Below are positions 29,191 through 39,410 of a DNA stretch of 64,000 nt, in pieces. Source of the stretch: Parashewanella tropica (GTDB lineage: Bacteria > Pseudomonadota > Gammaproteobacteria > Enterobacterales > Shewanellaceae); NCBI RefSeq assembly GCF_004358445.1, contig NZ_CP037951.1, positions 731,501 through 795,500 on the forward strand, in the 5' to 3' direction. The stretch's first letter is position 1. Every line of letters begins with the position of its first letter. The position numbers and the translations under genes were made by a program. The notes beneath the pieces are model-generated. The model saw only the letters and a list, made by a program, of their open reading frames with translations, did not search any database and was not told the DNA's origin.

Positions 29191-31296
29191 GTGAATCCAA
29201 TTGTAAAGAGTTTTGAATACGGTCAACACACCGTAACTCTAGAAACCGGAGTGATTGCACGTCAAGCTGACGCTGCTGTGTTGGCAAGCATGGGCGACAC
29301 CACTGTTTTAGTTACTGTAGTAGGCAAGAAAGACGCAGACCCAGGTCGTGACTTCTTCCCTCTGACAGTTAACTATCAAGAAAAAGCATACGCAGCAGGT
29401 AAGATCCCTGGTGGTTTCTTCAAGCGTGAAGGTCGTCCATCTGAAGACGAAACTCTGATTGCACGTTTGATTGACCGTCCGATCCGTCCACTATTCCCTA
29501 ATGGCTTCAAAAACGAAGTTCAAGTGATCATCACTGTTGTTTCTGTTGATCCTAACATTGAGCCAGACATCATTTCGATGATTGGTACTTCAGCAGCATT
29601 AGCGATTTCTGGTATTCCGTTTAATGGTCCACTAGGTGCGGCGCGTGTTGGTTACACGGGTAGCGAATACATCCTAAACCCTAATGTAGATCAAATGCCA
29701 GAAAGCCAGCTAGACCTAGTTGTTGCGGGTACTCAGTCTGCGGTATTGATGGTTGAATCTGAAGCACAGGCGCTTCCAGAAGAAATCATGCTAGGCGCAG
29801 TCGTTTATGGTCACGATCAACAACAAGTTGTTGTGAATGCGATTGAAGAGTTCAAAGCTGAAGCGGGTAAACCTGCTTGGGGTTGGACTGCAGAAGAAAA
29901 AGACCAAGAGCTTGTTGCTAAAATCAAAGATTTAGCTGAAGAAGGTATGGGCGCCGCTTACCAAGTGGTTGATAAGCAAGAGCGTCGTGACGCTGTAGCG
30001 GCAGTTAAGTCTGCGGCTGTTGAAAAACTAGTTGCTGAAAACGAAGACATTGATGTGTCTGAAGTTGAAGGTCTATTAGGTAGCCTAGAGAAGAACGTTG
30101 TTCGTGGTCGCATCATCCGTGGTGAGCCTCGTATCGATGGTCGTGAGCCAGATATGGTTCGTGCGCTCAACGTTCAAGCGGGCGTACTTCCACGTACTCA
30201 CGGTTCTGCAATCTTCACTCGCGGTGAAACTCAGGCTTTAGTTGCTGCAACTTTAGGTACTGAACGTGATGCACAAAAGATCGATGGCATCATGGGTGAG
30301 CGTACTAGCCGCTTTATGTTGCACTACAACTTCCCTCCATACTCTGTAGGTGAAACGGGTATGGTTGGTTCGCCTAAGCGTCGTGAAATTGGTCACGGTA
30401 AGTTAGCATGGCGTGGTATCAATGCGGTTATGCCAACAGAAGCTGAATTCCCATACGCAGTACGTGTGGTGTCTGAAATCACCGAATCTAACGGTTCAAG
30501 CTCTATGGCTTCTGTTTGTGGTACTTCTCTAGCATTGATGGATGCAGGTGTACCAATCAAGGCATCTGTTGCGGGTATCGCAATGGGCCTTGTTAAAGAA
30601 GGCGATGACTTCGTAGTACTTTCTGACATTCTAGGTGACGAAGATCACCTTGGTGATATGGACTTTAAAGTAGCAGGTACACGTGACGGTATTACTGCAC
30701 TGCAAATGGACATCAAGATTGAAGGTATCACTAAAGAAATCATGGATATTGCTCTGCAACAAGCAATGGGCGCTCGTATCCACATTCTGAACGTGATGGA
30801 CAGTGCAATCGGTTCTCACCGTGAAGATATCTCTGATCACGCGCCTCGTATCACTAGCATCAAGATCAACCCTGAGAAGATCCGTGATGTTATCGGTAAA
30901 GGTGGTGCAACGATCCGTGCTCTTACTGAAGAGACTGGCACTACGATTGAGCTTGATGATGACGGTACTGTGCGTATTGCTTCTTCTGATGGTGACTCTA
31001 CTCGTGAAGCAATCCGCCGTATCGAAGAGTTAACCTCTGAAGTTGAAGTAGGTCGTATCTACAAAGGTAAGATCAATCGTATCGTTGACTTCGGTGCGTT
31101 CGTAAACATCCTTCCTGGTAAAGATGGTCTAGTACACATTTCACAAATCAGTGAAGAGCGTGTTGCTAACGTATCTGATCACCTAGCAGTAGGTCAGGAA
31201 GTGGACGTGAAAGTGATGGAAGTGGATCGTCAAGGTCGTGTGCGTCTATCTATTAAAGAAGCGAAAGCGAAAGAAGAAGCACCAGCAGCTGAATAA
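29191..31296 (+). CDS. pnp: Polyribonucleotide nucleotidyltransferase
   Basis: The 701-residue exoribonuclease degrades RNA phosphorolytically from the 3' end and is part of the degradosome. Two RNase PH domains are present (about 10-230 and 310-540), then a KH domain ([20 protein letters not shown]) and an S1 domain ([33 protein letters not shown]). The start is GTG at 29191 after AAGGAATTGG. The usual upstream neighbour rpsO is not here; a cyclic di-GMP gene faces away instead. A strong terminator ends the gene. Confidence 0.97.
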   Translation: MNPIVKSFEYGQHTVTLETGVIARQADAAVLASMGDTTVLVTVVGKKDADPGRDFFPLTVNYQEKAYAAGKIPGGFFKREGRPSEDETLIARLIDRPIRPLFPNGFKNEVQVIITVVSVDPNIEPDIISMIGTSAALAISGIPFNGPLGAARVGYTGSEYILNPNVDQMPESQLDLVVAGTQSAVLMVESEAQALPEEIMLGAVVYGHDQQQVVVNAIEEFKAEAGKPAWGWTAEEKDQELVAKIKDLAEEGMGAAYQVVDKQERRDAVAAVKSAAVEKLVAENEDIDVSEVEGLLGSLEKNVVRGRIIRGEPRIDGREPDMVRALNVQAGVLPRTHGSAIFTRGETQALVAATLGTERDAQKIDGIMGERTSRFMLHYNFPPYSVGETGMVGSPKRREIGHGKLAWRGINAVMPTEAEFPYAVRVVSEITESNGSSSMASVCGTSLALMDAGVPIKASVAGIAMGLVKEGDDFVVLSDILGDEDHLGDMDFKVAGTRDGITALQMDIKIEGITKEIMDIALQQAMGARIHILNVMDSAIGSHREDISDHAPRITSIKINPEKIRDVIGKGGATIRALTEETGTTIELDDDGTVRIASSDGDSTREAIRRIEELTSEVEVGRIYKGKINRIVDFGAFVNILPGKDGLVHISQISEERVANVSDHLAVGQEVDVKVMEVDRQGRVRLSIKEAKAKEEAPAAE

Positions 31297-31319
31297 TCTA
31301 TTTTAGATAGTAAATCTAA

Positions 31320-31344
31320 GGGAGCTTTTTAGCTCCCTTTTTTT
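31320..31344 (+). terminator. Rho-independent terminator after pnp
   Basis: GGGAGCT (31320-31326) pairs with AGCTCCC (31331-31337) across TTTT, followed by seven Ts. Confidence 0.9.
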
Positions 31345-31617
31345 ATATTATTTAAGCTTGCCCCTTGCTCTGAAAGCCCTTATCTATTGCTGAGGGATAG
31401 CTATTGAATGCAGATTGGTATGATAAATAGGCAAGTGAGATTTGTATTACTGGTAGAAGGTTAATCGTTTTCCTTTTTTGTGAGAGAATTACAATTCCAC
31501 GCTATTTATATTATGTTTTCATTCTGAAAATATAATATGATTGCAAGTGTAGAGTATATTTACTCTAGAAGTTAAGTTTGACAGATCAACACGACTAATA
31601 TCGATATAGAGGTGATA
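31345..31617. other. Gene-free region before the TetR gene
   Basis: This AT-rich interval of 273 bases holds no convincing reading frame or strong hairpin. It presumably contains the promoter of the TetR-type gene, and possibly its operator, but no clear palindrome was found. Confidence 0.4.
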
Positions 31618-32199
31618 ATGGCTAGACCCAGTATGGTGGAGCAAAGACGAACGGAAATTCTTGATGCACTAGAGGAATGCATTCTTAAGCAAGGACTTCA
31701 AGATACGTCTTTAGAGAACATTGCAGAAACCGCTGGAGTAAAGCGCACCATTTTACGTCACTATATTGGTAATCGAGATCAAATCATTGCAGCCTTGAGT
31801 GAACGCTGGCGCAATATCTATTCAGCTCAATGGAAAGAAGTTATTTCATACCTTCCTGAAACACATACTGTGGATGCATTGTTGGCAATGCTCTTCGATA
31901 TTGGCTCAGAGCAAGATAATAGAGATAACATCATCAGTGATGAATTATTTACAGAGGCCAAAAGGCTTGAATCGGTTAAACGAGATCAAGAGCAAAACAT
32001 GGCTGATTTTGTGACTCATTGCAGTCAAGTTTTAGCAAATGAATACCCTAAAGCAAATACGAACGATATTGAACTCGTTTGCTATGGAATTTATTCCAAT
32101 TATTTAACATCAAAGTCAATGCTTTTATTGAACCTTAAAGAGGCCAATGAGAAGCTAGCTCAAAGCTCAAAACGACTTTGTGGCACCTTATCACTTTAA
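31618..32199 (+). CDS. TetR family transcriptional regulator
   Basis: The 193-residue protein has an N-terminal helix-turn-helix (residues about 10-55, RRTEILDALEECILKQGLQD then IAETAGVKRTILRHYIGNRD) typical of TetR repressors. The C-terminal ligand domain is not assignable. ATG at 31618 follows AGAGGTG; the GTG at 31612 is inside the ribosome site. It lies between pnp and nlpI, which are neighbours in many gammaproteobacteria, so it is an insertion in that order. No obvious target gene is next to it; autoregulation is likely. Confidence 0.85.
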   Translation: MARPSMVEQRRTEILDALEECILKQGLQDTSLENIAETAGVKRTILRHYIGNRDQIIAALSERWRNIYSAQWKEVISYLPETHTVDALLAMLFDIGSEQDNRDNIISDELFTEAKRLESVKRDQEQNMADFVTHCSQVLANEYPKANTNDIELVCYGIYSNYLTSKSMLLLNLKEANEKLAQSSKRLCGTLSL

Positions 32200-32281
32200 A
32201 GCCATTAAATTCTTGATAGCTGTTTGGAGCTGGGATTGATATGATTAACCAGTTTCCATATTTTTCAAGGGCTTGATCTTA

Positions 32282-33163
32282 ATGATTGTAAATTGGCGCA
32301 TTCTTAAAGTTGCAGTGGTCGTTTCTTTGCTTTCAGGTTGTGCATCTACCACTTCAACCACCCACTATCCTACCCGTTTATTAGTTGAGCCAGTTACTCC
32401 ACTATATCAAGATGAGCTAAACCTCCTAAAAAGTTCTGACATCCTTGCTCGTGCTAAGTTGACAGATAAACAACGTGCTCGCTTTATGTATGAACGGGGA
32501 GTGATTTATGATCGTATTGGATTACCCTTGTCAGCTCGATATGACTTTAGGCAAGCCTTAAATTTAAACCCTAGACTGGCAGATGCTTATAATTTTCTTG
32601 GTATCTATTCGACTCTAGAAGGGGACTTTGATAGTGCTTATGATGCCTTCGATTCTGTATTAGAGTTAGCTCCTAAATACGAATATGCTTATTTAAATCG
32701 TGGTATAGCTTTGTATTACGCAGGGCGGTTCGACCTTGCTATTAAAGATTTTACTGAGTTTTATGAGCACTCGCCAAAAGATGCGTATCGTGCTATCTGG
32801 CTATATTTAGCACAACGTAAGCTCAACCCTAATCAAGCAAAAGTATCTTTAGATAAGTACGTTAAAATGCTTCCAGAGGGCGAGTGGCCGACCTTTATAG
32901 CTCAATACTTTCAAGGAAAAATGACTGCAGATGAACTCATTAATCGTGCCAGTCAAGATATTGAGTCTGAAGATCAGCAACGAGAATACACAAAACATTT
33001 ATGCGAAGCCTATTTTTATATTGCTCAGCAAGCGCTAATGCAGGGGAATAAAGAGGCAGCTGCTCAGCTATTTAGATTGACGCTTGCAACTAATGTTTAC
33101 GACTATGTTGAATATCGTGTTGCGGGGCTGGAGCTTGATAGATTAGAAGGTGAATCTGAGTAG
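32282..33163 (+). CDS. nlpI: Lipoprotein NlpI with TPR repeats
   Basis: The 293-residue outer-membrane lipoprotein has the lipobox LLSGC (Cys20) and tetratricopeptide repeats from about 60 to 170 (ARFMYERGVIYDRIGLPLSA, then AYNFLGIYSTLEGDFDSAYD). In E. coli NlpI is an adaptor for the protease Prc and for peptidoglycan hydrolases such as MepS; the same role is expected. Its place downstream of pnp supports the name. The start is chosen at the ATG after AAGGG; a TTG nine bases upstream is possible. Confidence 0.9.
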   Translation: MIVNWRILKVAVVVSLLSGCASTTSTTHYPTRLLVEPVTPLYQDELNLLKSSDILARAKLTDKQRARFMYERGVIYDRIGLPLSARYDFRQALNLNPRLADAYNFLGIYSTLEGDFDSAYDAFDSVLELAPKYEYAYLNRGIALYYAGRFDLAIKDFTEFYEHSPKDAYRAIWLYLAQRKLNPNQAKVSLDKYVKMLPEGEWPTFIAQYFQGKMTADELINRASQDIESEDQQREYTKHLCEAYFYIAQQALMQGNKEAAAQLFRLTLATNVYDYVEYRVAGLELDRLEGESE

Positions 33164-33195
33164 ATTCACCTTTGCATTTATCTTCAAATTTAAGG

Positions 33196-33843
33196 TTACT
33201 CGTCAGTCGGAGTACTCAATGAGTGATAGCGAGATTCAATTTGAGAAAACATTGCTGCTGAGTTTTCGGTTGCATAAGGTTTCATTATCAAGATGATGCG
33301 AGAAACACCATCAAATAACTCAGATGGTTTGATTTCTTTGTGATTCGACTGTACTTGCTTATGACCAATCCACGAGCCAATTAAAATTCTTATTGTATCT
33401 GCGAGGCGTTCAACATCTGTTGATGGTATGTCTAAAATTTGGTGATTCACCATTTGTTGCAAAATTTGGGTAATAGATTGAGTCGTGTTTTTTTGTAGCT
33501 TTAGATATCGCTGTTTTAAAACATCATCTTTTAACAGAATATCGTGTAGGTTTATGTAGAAAAAGCGGAACTTCCAAAGTCCTTCGAAAACGGCGTCTAA
33601 ATAAGCCATCATTGAGCCAGCGTAAAACTCATTTTCTTCAGAAGGTCTGATATTTTCGTTAATGTGATTTTCAAATAAGCTGAAAATTTCTTGAATAATA
33701 TCTTGCTTATTTGCGAAGTGATAATACAAATTACCCGGGCTGATCCCCATATGAGCGGCAATATGATTAGTGGTAATGGTGCGTTCTCCGTGCTCATTAA
33801 ACAGCTCTAAACTGGTATGTATAACCATATCTCTTGTTTTCAT
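33196..33843 (-). CDS. TetR/AcrR family transcriptional regulator
   Basis: The 215-residue protein has a well-conserved TetR DNA-binding domain (residues about 4-50; ERTITTNHIAAHMGISPGNLYYHFANKQDII). The C-terminal domain is all-helical with FEGLWKFRFFYINLHDILL, resembling regulators of fatty acid or polyhydroxyalkanoate genes, but the effector is unknown. It converges on nlpI with 32 bases between stops. Its upstream region is shared with the large ankyrin-type gene at 34213; whether it controls that divergent gene is an untested possibility. Confidence 0.85.
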   Translation of the reverse strand: MKTRDMVIHTSLELFNEHGERTITTNHIAAHMGISPGNLYYHFANKQDIIQEIFSLFENHINENIRPSEENEFYAGSMMAYLDAVFEGLWKFRFFYINLHDILLKDDVLKQRYLKLQKNTTQSITQILQQMVNHQILDIPSTDVERLADTIRILIGSWIGHKQVQSNHKEIKPSELFDGVSRIILIMKPYATENSAAMFSQIESRYHSLSTPTDE

Positions 33844-34212
33844 TTTTTACCCCTAACACTTTATTGTTTTTTATATTGTTATTGCTCGTTTGATCACAAG
33901 AGTTTCATATTATAATCGAGCAAGAAACCTAACTATTGTTATATTGTAACGCTAATGTTGTATAAAAATTCATTAGACCAGTTTCATTTGGCATTTAGGT
34001 GTAGTTAATTTCGGTTTTTATCGCGCAGAGCTCACTTAAGCTAGAACATCATTTTGCTGATTCTTTTTTGGAATAACTTATTCCTTTTGCCTCTTGCTCA
34101 TTAATTGAACTTTATAGAATTGCATTATTCAAATTGCACTAAACCGTGAAGAAAAGTGAGAATGCCTTGATATTCAGTTGGCTTGAAACTTTAAACGTTG
34201 TTGGAGGTTTAT
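33844..34212 (+). promoter_or_regulatory. Divergent intergenic region with a candidate promoter for the 835-residue protein gene
   Basis: This 369-base AT-rich region holds no gene. TTGATA (34167-34172) and TTTAAA (34190-34195) are 17 bases apart and form a plausible sigma-70 promoter about 20 bases before the start codon. A strong ribosome site GGAGG lies at 34203-34207. No clear TetR operator palindrome was found near 33844-33960. Confidence 0.4.
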
Positions 34213-36720
34213 ATGTGTGCTGCAGCTGTTGAAGCTAACGTTGGCGTGGTTAACCAGTTTGCTAGCCCGAATACTGAGGCCACTAAGTTACAAGTTGTTC
34301 TGTATTCTCCTTCCATACACGGTGATCTAACTCGCTATCGCCAAACACATAGTTTTACAGACTTAAAGCAGCAATATAAGCAAGACATAGAACGCTTAAG
34401 AGCCTTAGACAAAGAGTTTCATTGCCCAAGGTTCGAAATAGCTCAAGAAACATTTTGGTCACATCTTTTTGTGAAAAGTGACGATTATAAAGTCACATAC
34501 ATGACAGCTAAAGAATTCAGAGAGATTGCTTTTGCTGGTTTTACTGATGACTTCCGTCGCGCGATTGAGATCCTTGAGGGAAATACTCTGTCCCTACATC
34601 AAAGGAAGCGATTATTTGACAATTTAATCCATTCCATCGAGCTCTGTATGCCAGGGATTCAAGAAACTGTAAATAATATCCATGAAGCTTTAGATGTGGA
34701 AAGTAACTTTAACGTACAAGCATTGAAACTCTATAAGCGTGAAGTTATGAAAGCGGTTGCAAGGCAGCATTTAATAGGGTTCACGGATAGTGATTCTAAA
34801 GAGGCGTTATCAAAAAATCAGGTGCATATTGAAGATGGGCTGGTTAACCATTTTGCTGATCAGTTTGGTGTCCCTAAATATACTAACAGTGCGACCCAGT
34901 TTGGTTTTAAAGAAAAGTTTTTAAAAGGCTATAAAGCTAAAGTTGAAGCCGCTTTACATCCAATTTTATTGACTCAGTATGTGTTTAAGCAACTTTCATC
35001 TGAGCTCAGCAAAGCGTTGTCAGAATATCAGGCGTTAAGAGCTGAATGGGTATGTTTATCCGAGTTATCGTTATCTACACAGGAAAAGCTAAAAGAAGAA
35101 TTATCAAAAGTTGGTGATGATGAACTAAACAGGCAATTAACAGGTAACTTTTGTCATGAAGCCGTGAGTTCCTTAGAAGTTTTAAGCAAGCGATTGACTC
35201 TATTAGAAGTACAAAACAGAGACGCTGTATTACTTAGCTTAACTGAAATAGTGCGTAGTGACGAACATTGGATTGAAGCGATACATATTCCACTTGATTA
35301 TTTTCAAGAAGCAACTTTTGCAGAGTCTAAAGTGGCTAAGCTTCATTCCTTACAAAAAGAGTTATTCAAGCAAATTTGTGGCCCGTTACAACGTATAGCT
35401 GGAGATGAAGAGATTTGTACTGAAGCTGATCTCATGGATGCAAATACGTTAGTGAGCATTTCAGTTAAAGAAATTAAGTTAAACCTTCAGGCTATAGCGG
35501 CAAAAGCGCTCGAAAAAACAAGAACTGTATGTGAGATCAAATTAAGCCGAAAGCCCGAAAAGGTTTTGAAATATACCCCAGAGGGAAGTTTTTTTTGGAT
35601 GGTCGAAGACTATGAGACTAGAGCCGTTACTATGGCTGACGTACAAGGCTTACATTTAGATAGCTTGCCGGATGAAGCGGTAAATCATCTTTTTGAATTA
35701 ACAGTAGGAACGGTTGAATCGTTTGATGAACTGTTAAGTTTTTTAGCTTTGAACCAAGGTGTTAAACAGCCAAATCGATTGCAAGTAGTCGTTGTTGCTC
35801 AAAAACTGGATTGGTTAATTGATAAGAAGCCATTTTTAAGATCTCAAATTGCAGCGTCGTTGCAAATACCTCCGGCACAGCATAGCTTGAGCCAACAGTT
35901 TTGCGCTCAATTTTTTAACTATTTGACACCAGAGGAGCAGAAGGAAACAACACTGATCGTTAAATTAAAAAGCAACACTTTTTTATCAGACTCAGAAGTC
36001 GAGCAGGTGATACATAGATGGAATGAATTTGAATTACTGCAGCACCTTCAGCACATTAATCAAAGTACATTTAACCGCTTTATTGTGCACGTAATTGAGA
36101 CTGATAATATAGAGGTATTTGAGAAGTTGAAGGCTAATGAATTTTTATTTTCTGAGTTTGTAAAAACAGGAATAAAACAAAGTCAACTGGCAACTCAAAT
36201 GAAATTCAGGTCGAATTTACTGAGTTTTTGTTTTGAAAAAAGTGCAGTACAGATCACTATATTTTTATTTAATAGCGGTGATTTTTCGGCGGTAGCTTCT
36301 TATGGTGATACGCTTGCATCTCCTCTGTTTTTGGCTATCCATTTGCACAATGCACCCTTAGTCCTTTTAGTATTAAATCAGCAAAGTGCTAAAGCTAATT
36401 TACGTAACGCTAAAAAGGAAGTTCCTCTTCATTATGCACTTAGATTGTACAGAAATACGAGTAAATCATCAGATTTAAAGCTTGTTATTTCTGGTCTAAT
36501 TAGCCATATAAAAACCGATCTATTTATGTTGAATGGCAAGCGTCAACAGTGTTTGGAACTATTGAATGTTTATGAGGAATTTCGAGGCTTAGTCAAAGAT
36601 ACCGTCAACAAACGTTTGGAAGAGACAGTCGAAGATTTTGAAGATGAGGGTATGAGCGGAGATGTTGAAGACGATGATTTCAGCAGTTATGTAAAAATTA
36701 GTCTGAGTGCATGTGCATAG
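34213..36720 (+). CDS. Large helical protein with ankyrin-like C-terminal region, candidate effector
   Basis: I do not recognise the family of this 835-residue protein. The N terminus, MCAAAVEANVGVVNQFASPN, is small-residue-rich with no Sec signal, as in type III substrates. The long middle (about 80-650) is helical, rich in Leu, Glu, Lys and Gln. The segment from about residue 690 to 770 has ankyrin-like repeats (SPLFLAIHLHNAPLVLLVLN; EVPLHYALRL). An acidic tail (about 804-823) precedes the end. The ATG follows GGAGG by five bases, so the ORF's upstream TTG/ATG codons are not used. It lies between a TetR gene and prfC, with no operon partner. A host-directed effector is inferred, not shown. 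Confidence 0.6.
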   Translation: MCAAAVEANVGVVNQFASPNTEATKLQVVLYSPSIHGDLTRYRQTHSFTDLKQQYKQDIERLRALDKEFHCPRFEIAQETFWSHLFVKSDDYKVTYMTAKEFREIAFAGFTDDFRRAIEILEGNTLSLHQRKRLFDNLIHSIELCMPGIQETVNNIHEALDVESNFNVQALKLYKREVMKAVARQHLIGFTDSDSKEALSKNQVHIEDGLVNHFADQFGVPKYTNSATQFGFKEKFLKGYKAKVEAALHPILLTQYVFKQLSSELSKALSEYQALRAEWVCLSELSLSTQEKLKEELSKVGDDELNRQLTGNFCHEAVSSLEVLSKRLTLLEVQNRDAVLLSLTEIVRSDEHWIEAIHIPLDYFQEATFAESKVAKLHSLQKELFKQICGPLQRIAGDEEICTEADLMDANTLVSISVKEIKLNLQAIAAKALEKTRTVCEIKLSRKPEKVLKYTPEGSFFWMVEDYETRAVTMADVQGLHLDSLPDEAVNHLFELTVGTVESFDELLSFLALNQGVKQPNRLQVVVVAQKLDWLIDKKPFLRSQIAASLQIPPAQHSLSQQFCAQFFNYLTPEEQKETTLIVKLKSNTFLSDSEVEQVIHRWNEFELLQHLQHINQSTFNRFIVHVIETDNIEVFEKLKANEFLFSEFVKTGIKQSQLATQMKFRSNLLSFCFEKSAVQITIFLFNSGDFSAVASYGDTLASPLFLAIHLHNAPLVLLVLNQQSAKANLRNAKKEVPLHYALRLYRNTSKSSDLKLVISGLISHIKTDLFMLNGKRQQCLELLNVYEEFRGLVKDTVNKRLEETVEDFEDEGMSGDVEDDDFSSYVKISLSACA

Positions 36721-36824
36721 ATGCAGTAGAAAACAAAATTTAGAGCTCTTGATTGTTTCATTGGCTAATTTCAGGGAAAATGTGCGCAAAATGATTTTTC
36801 AAATTGCTAAAGAAGAAACAATTC

Positions 36825-38408
36825 ATGTCGATGTCAGTGCCAGAGCAAGTCTCGAAGCGTCGCACCTTTGCGATCATCTCTCACCCAGATGCGGGTAAAA
36901 CAACTATTACTGAAAAAGTGCTTTTGTTCGGACAAGCACTGCAAAAAGCGGGAACCGTTAAAGGTAAAAAGTCTGGTCAGCATGCTAAATCAGACTGGAT
37001 GGAAATGGAGAAAGACCGTGGTATTTCGATTACAACATCGGTCATGCAATTTCCTTATGCTGATGCTTTAGTAAACCTGCTTGATACTCCTGGTCACGAA
37101 GACTTCTCTGAAGATACTTATCGTACATTAACAGCGGTAGATTCTTGCTTAATGGTGATTGATTCGGCAAAAGGTGTAGAGGAACGTACCATTAAGTTAA
37201 TGGAAGTGACACGTTTGCGTGATACGCCAATTGTGACTTTCATGAACAAGCTTGATCGTGATATTCGTGATCCAATTGAATTGATGGATGAAGTTGAAGA
37301 GGTTTTGAAAATTTCTTGCTCACCAATCACTTGGCCTATTGGTTGTGGTAAAGAGTTTAAAGGTGTTTATCACATTCTTCGCGATGAAACTGTACTCTAT
37401 CAAACGGGTATGGGTCATACCATTCAAGACTCTGTAGTGATCAAAGGGCTAGATAACCCTGAGCTTGATGAAGCGATTGGCTCATATGCGGATGATTTAC
37501 GCGATGAATTAGAACTGGTTGTAGGTGCTTGCCCTGAGTTTGATCATGATGCTTTCTTAAAAGGTGAAATGACGCCTGTCTATTTTGGTACCGCATTAGG
37601 TAACTTTGGTGTTGACCATATTCTTGACGGTATCGTTGAGTGGGCACCTATTCCGCAACCTCGTGAGACCGAAGAAAGAAACGTAGAACCAAACGAAGAA
37701 AAGTTCTCTGGTTTTGTGTTTAAAATTCAAGCCAACATGGATCCGAAACACCGTGATCGTGTCGCCTTCATGCGTATTTGCTCTGGTGAGTACAAACAAG
37801 GTATGAAAATGCGTCATGTGCGCCTTGGTAAAGATATTAATGTCAGTGATGCTCTGACCTTTATGGCTGGGGATCGTGAGCGTGCTGAAACTGCTTACCC
37901 TGGTGATATTATTGGTCTTCATAACCACGGCACCATTAAGATTGGTGATACTTTCACTCAAGGTGAAATGATGCGCTTTACAGGTGTACCAAACTTTGCG
38001 CCAGAGCTGTTCCGTCGCATTCGTTTACGTGATCCACTTAAGCAAAAGCAATTGCTAAAAGGGCTGGTACAGCTTTCTGAAGAAGGGGCAGTACAGGTAT
38101 TTCGTCCATTAGATACCAATGACTTAATTGTAGGTGCAGTTGGTGTGCTACAGTTTGAAGTCGTTGTAGGACGCTTAAAGACTGAATACAACGTTGAAGC
38201 AATATATGAGTCAGTAAGCGTAGCGACGGCTCGTTGGGTTTATTGTGATGACGAGCGTAAGCTAGAAGATTTCCGTCGTAAATGCAGTACTAACCTTGCC
38301 CTTGATGGCGGTGATAATCTGACTTACATTGCACCAACCATGGTAAATTTAAGCTTGAGTATGGAGCGTTATCCAGACATCAAGTTTGCTAAAACCCGTG
38401 AACATTAA
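36825..38408 (+). CDS. prfC: Peptide chain release factor 3
   Basis: The roughly 527-residue translational GTPase recycles RF1 and RF2 from the ribosome. GTPase motifs are G1 SHPDAGKT (19-26), G2 around [10 protein letters not shown]3 DTPGHEDF and G4 NKLD. The C-terminal EF-Tu-like and RF3-specific domains are complete ([15 protein letters not shown]). Two Met codons (36825 and 36831) can start the protein; upstream TTG is less likely. It leads the prfC-yjjV-nupC-tsx-deo region, similar to E. coli near 99 minutes. Confidence 0.96.
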   Translation: MSMSVPEQVSKRRTFAIISHPDAGKTTITEKVLLFGQALQKAGTVKGKKSGQHAKSDWMEMEKDRGISITTSVMQFPYADALVNLLDTPGHEDFSEDTYRTLTAVDSCLMVIDSAKGVEERTIKLMEVTRLRDTPIVTFMNKLDRDIRDPIELMDEVEEVLKISCSPITWPIGCGKEFKGVYHILRDETVLYQTGMGHTIQDSVVIKGLDNPELDEAIGSYADDLRDELELVVGACPEFDHDAFLKGEMTPVYFGTALGNFGVDHILDGIVEWAPIPQPRETEERNVEPNEEKFSGFVFKIQANMDPKHRDRVAFMRICSGEYKQGMKMRHVRLGKDINVSDALTFMAGDRERAETAYPGDIIGLHNHGTIKIGDTFTQGEMMRFTGVPNFAPELFRRIRLRDPLKQKQLLKGLVQLSEEGAVQVFRPLDTNDLIVGAVGVLQFEVVVGRLKTEYNVEAIYESVSVATARWVYCDDERKLEDFRRKCSTNLALDGGDNLTYIAPTMVNLSLSMERYPDIKFAKTREH

Positions 38409-38425
38409 TCAATGTCATACTAAAG

Positions 38426-38448
38426 AGGTCGCAATAGCGACCTTTTTT
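38426..38448 (+). terminator. Rho-independent terminator after prfC
   Basis: AGGTCGC (38426-38432) pairs with GCGACCT (38437-38443) around AATA, followed by six Ts. It precedes yjjV, which starts only 18 bases later. Confidence 0.85.
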
Positions 38449-38465
38449 GTGAAAGGAAGAAAGTC

Positions 38466-39245
38466 ATGTTAATTGACAGTCACGCGCATTTAGATTTTGA
38501 TGTTTTTGATGATGATCGCGTAGAGCTTTTTGCCAAGATGAAAGCGCAAAGGATTCGCGGTGCCTTACTTCCCGGTATTTCTCCATTGCATTGGAAAAAG
38601 CAACTGCAAGTGAGCACTGAATTTGGCTGCCCGTTTGGTCTAGGGATACATCCTTGGTTTATCGGTGAAGATGTTAGTTATGATATTGAGTTGCTGATAG
38701 AGGAGTGTAAGCGACATCTAGATAACCCAAACTTTGTCGCAATTGGTGAGACAGGACTTGATAAAATAAGAAAACGAAACTGGTCGCAACAATTAGATTG
38801 TTTTGAAAGGCAGATTCAACTTTCAATTGAGCTTGAAAAGCCTTTGATCATCCATGCCGTAAAAGCTCACAATGAAGTCATTGAGCGATTACAACGCTAT
38901 CGACCAAGATCAGCGGGAGTGATCCACGGTTTTTATGGCTCTCCTCAAGTGGCTGAGCACTATATTAATTTAGGTTTTAAGCTCGGCATTGGTGGCTTAT
39001 TACTTAACGAAGATGCAAACAAACTTCACCAAATTGTTAAGGTATTTCCTCTAGAAAACTTTTTAATTGAAACAGATTCCCCGTCGATGTTGCCGAAAAA
39101 CAGTGATGAAGTTCGAAATTCTCCGCTTTTACTTACAGAAATCGTTTCTAAATTAAGCAAACTGTCAGCTAAACCTTCTATCCTAGTTTCAGAACAATTA
39201 GTGATAAATTTTTCTCATGTTTTTGAGTCTAAAAGAGATAAATAA
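38466..39245 (+). CDS. yjjV: TatD family metal-dependent hydrolase YjjV
   Basis: The 259-residue TIM-barrel hydrolase has metal ligands in SHAHLD (H6 and H8), a Glu in GETGLD, a His in IIHAVKAH, a His in VIHGF and an Asp in ETDSP. Family members are 3'-5' DNases or related phosphohydrolases. The assignment to YjjV rather than TatD rests on synteny with prfC and the deo genes. The ribosome site AAGGAAG precedes the ATG. Confidence 0.88.
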   Translation: MLIDSHAHLDFDVFDDDRVELFAKMKAQRIRGALLPGISPLHWKKQLQVSTEFGCPFGLGIHPWFIGEDVSYDIELLIEECKRHLDNPNFVAIGETGLDKIRKRNWSQQLDCFERQIQLSIELEKPLIIHAVKAHNEVIERLQRYRPRSAGVIHGFYGSPQVAEHYINLGFKLGIGGLLLNEDANKLHQIVKVFPLENFLIETDSPSMLPKNSDEVRNSPLLLTEIVSKLSKLSAKPSILVSEQLVINFSHVFESKRDK

Positions 39246-39410
39246 AAACACTATAGGTTAAAGGCTGTTAACGCCGTGTTATTTTCACTCTGTTAGATTT
39301 CAAAAGTATGATCCACACAACGCTTTTTATTTGTTGCTTAGGTATAATCCCCCTCGAAATGGGTTGGTTAACAACAAAATAATAAACGTTAACATTTAGG
39401 GTGATGGTTC

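Noticed and set aside
36704-36720. CaaX-like end on the 835-residue protein (ends SACA)
   Set aside because: The cysteine is next to last, not four from the end, so it is not a prenylation box.
37596-37961. 121-codon minus-strand frame inside prfC
   Set aside because: It is a shadow of prfC, with no ribosome site.
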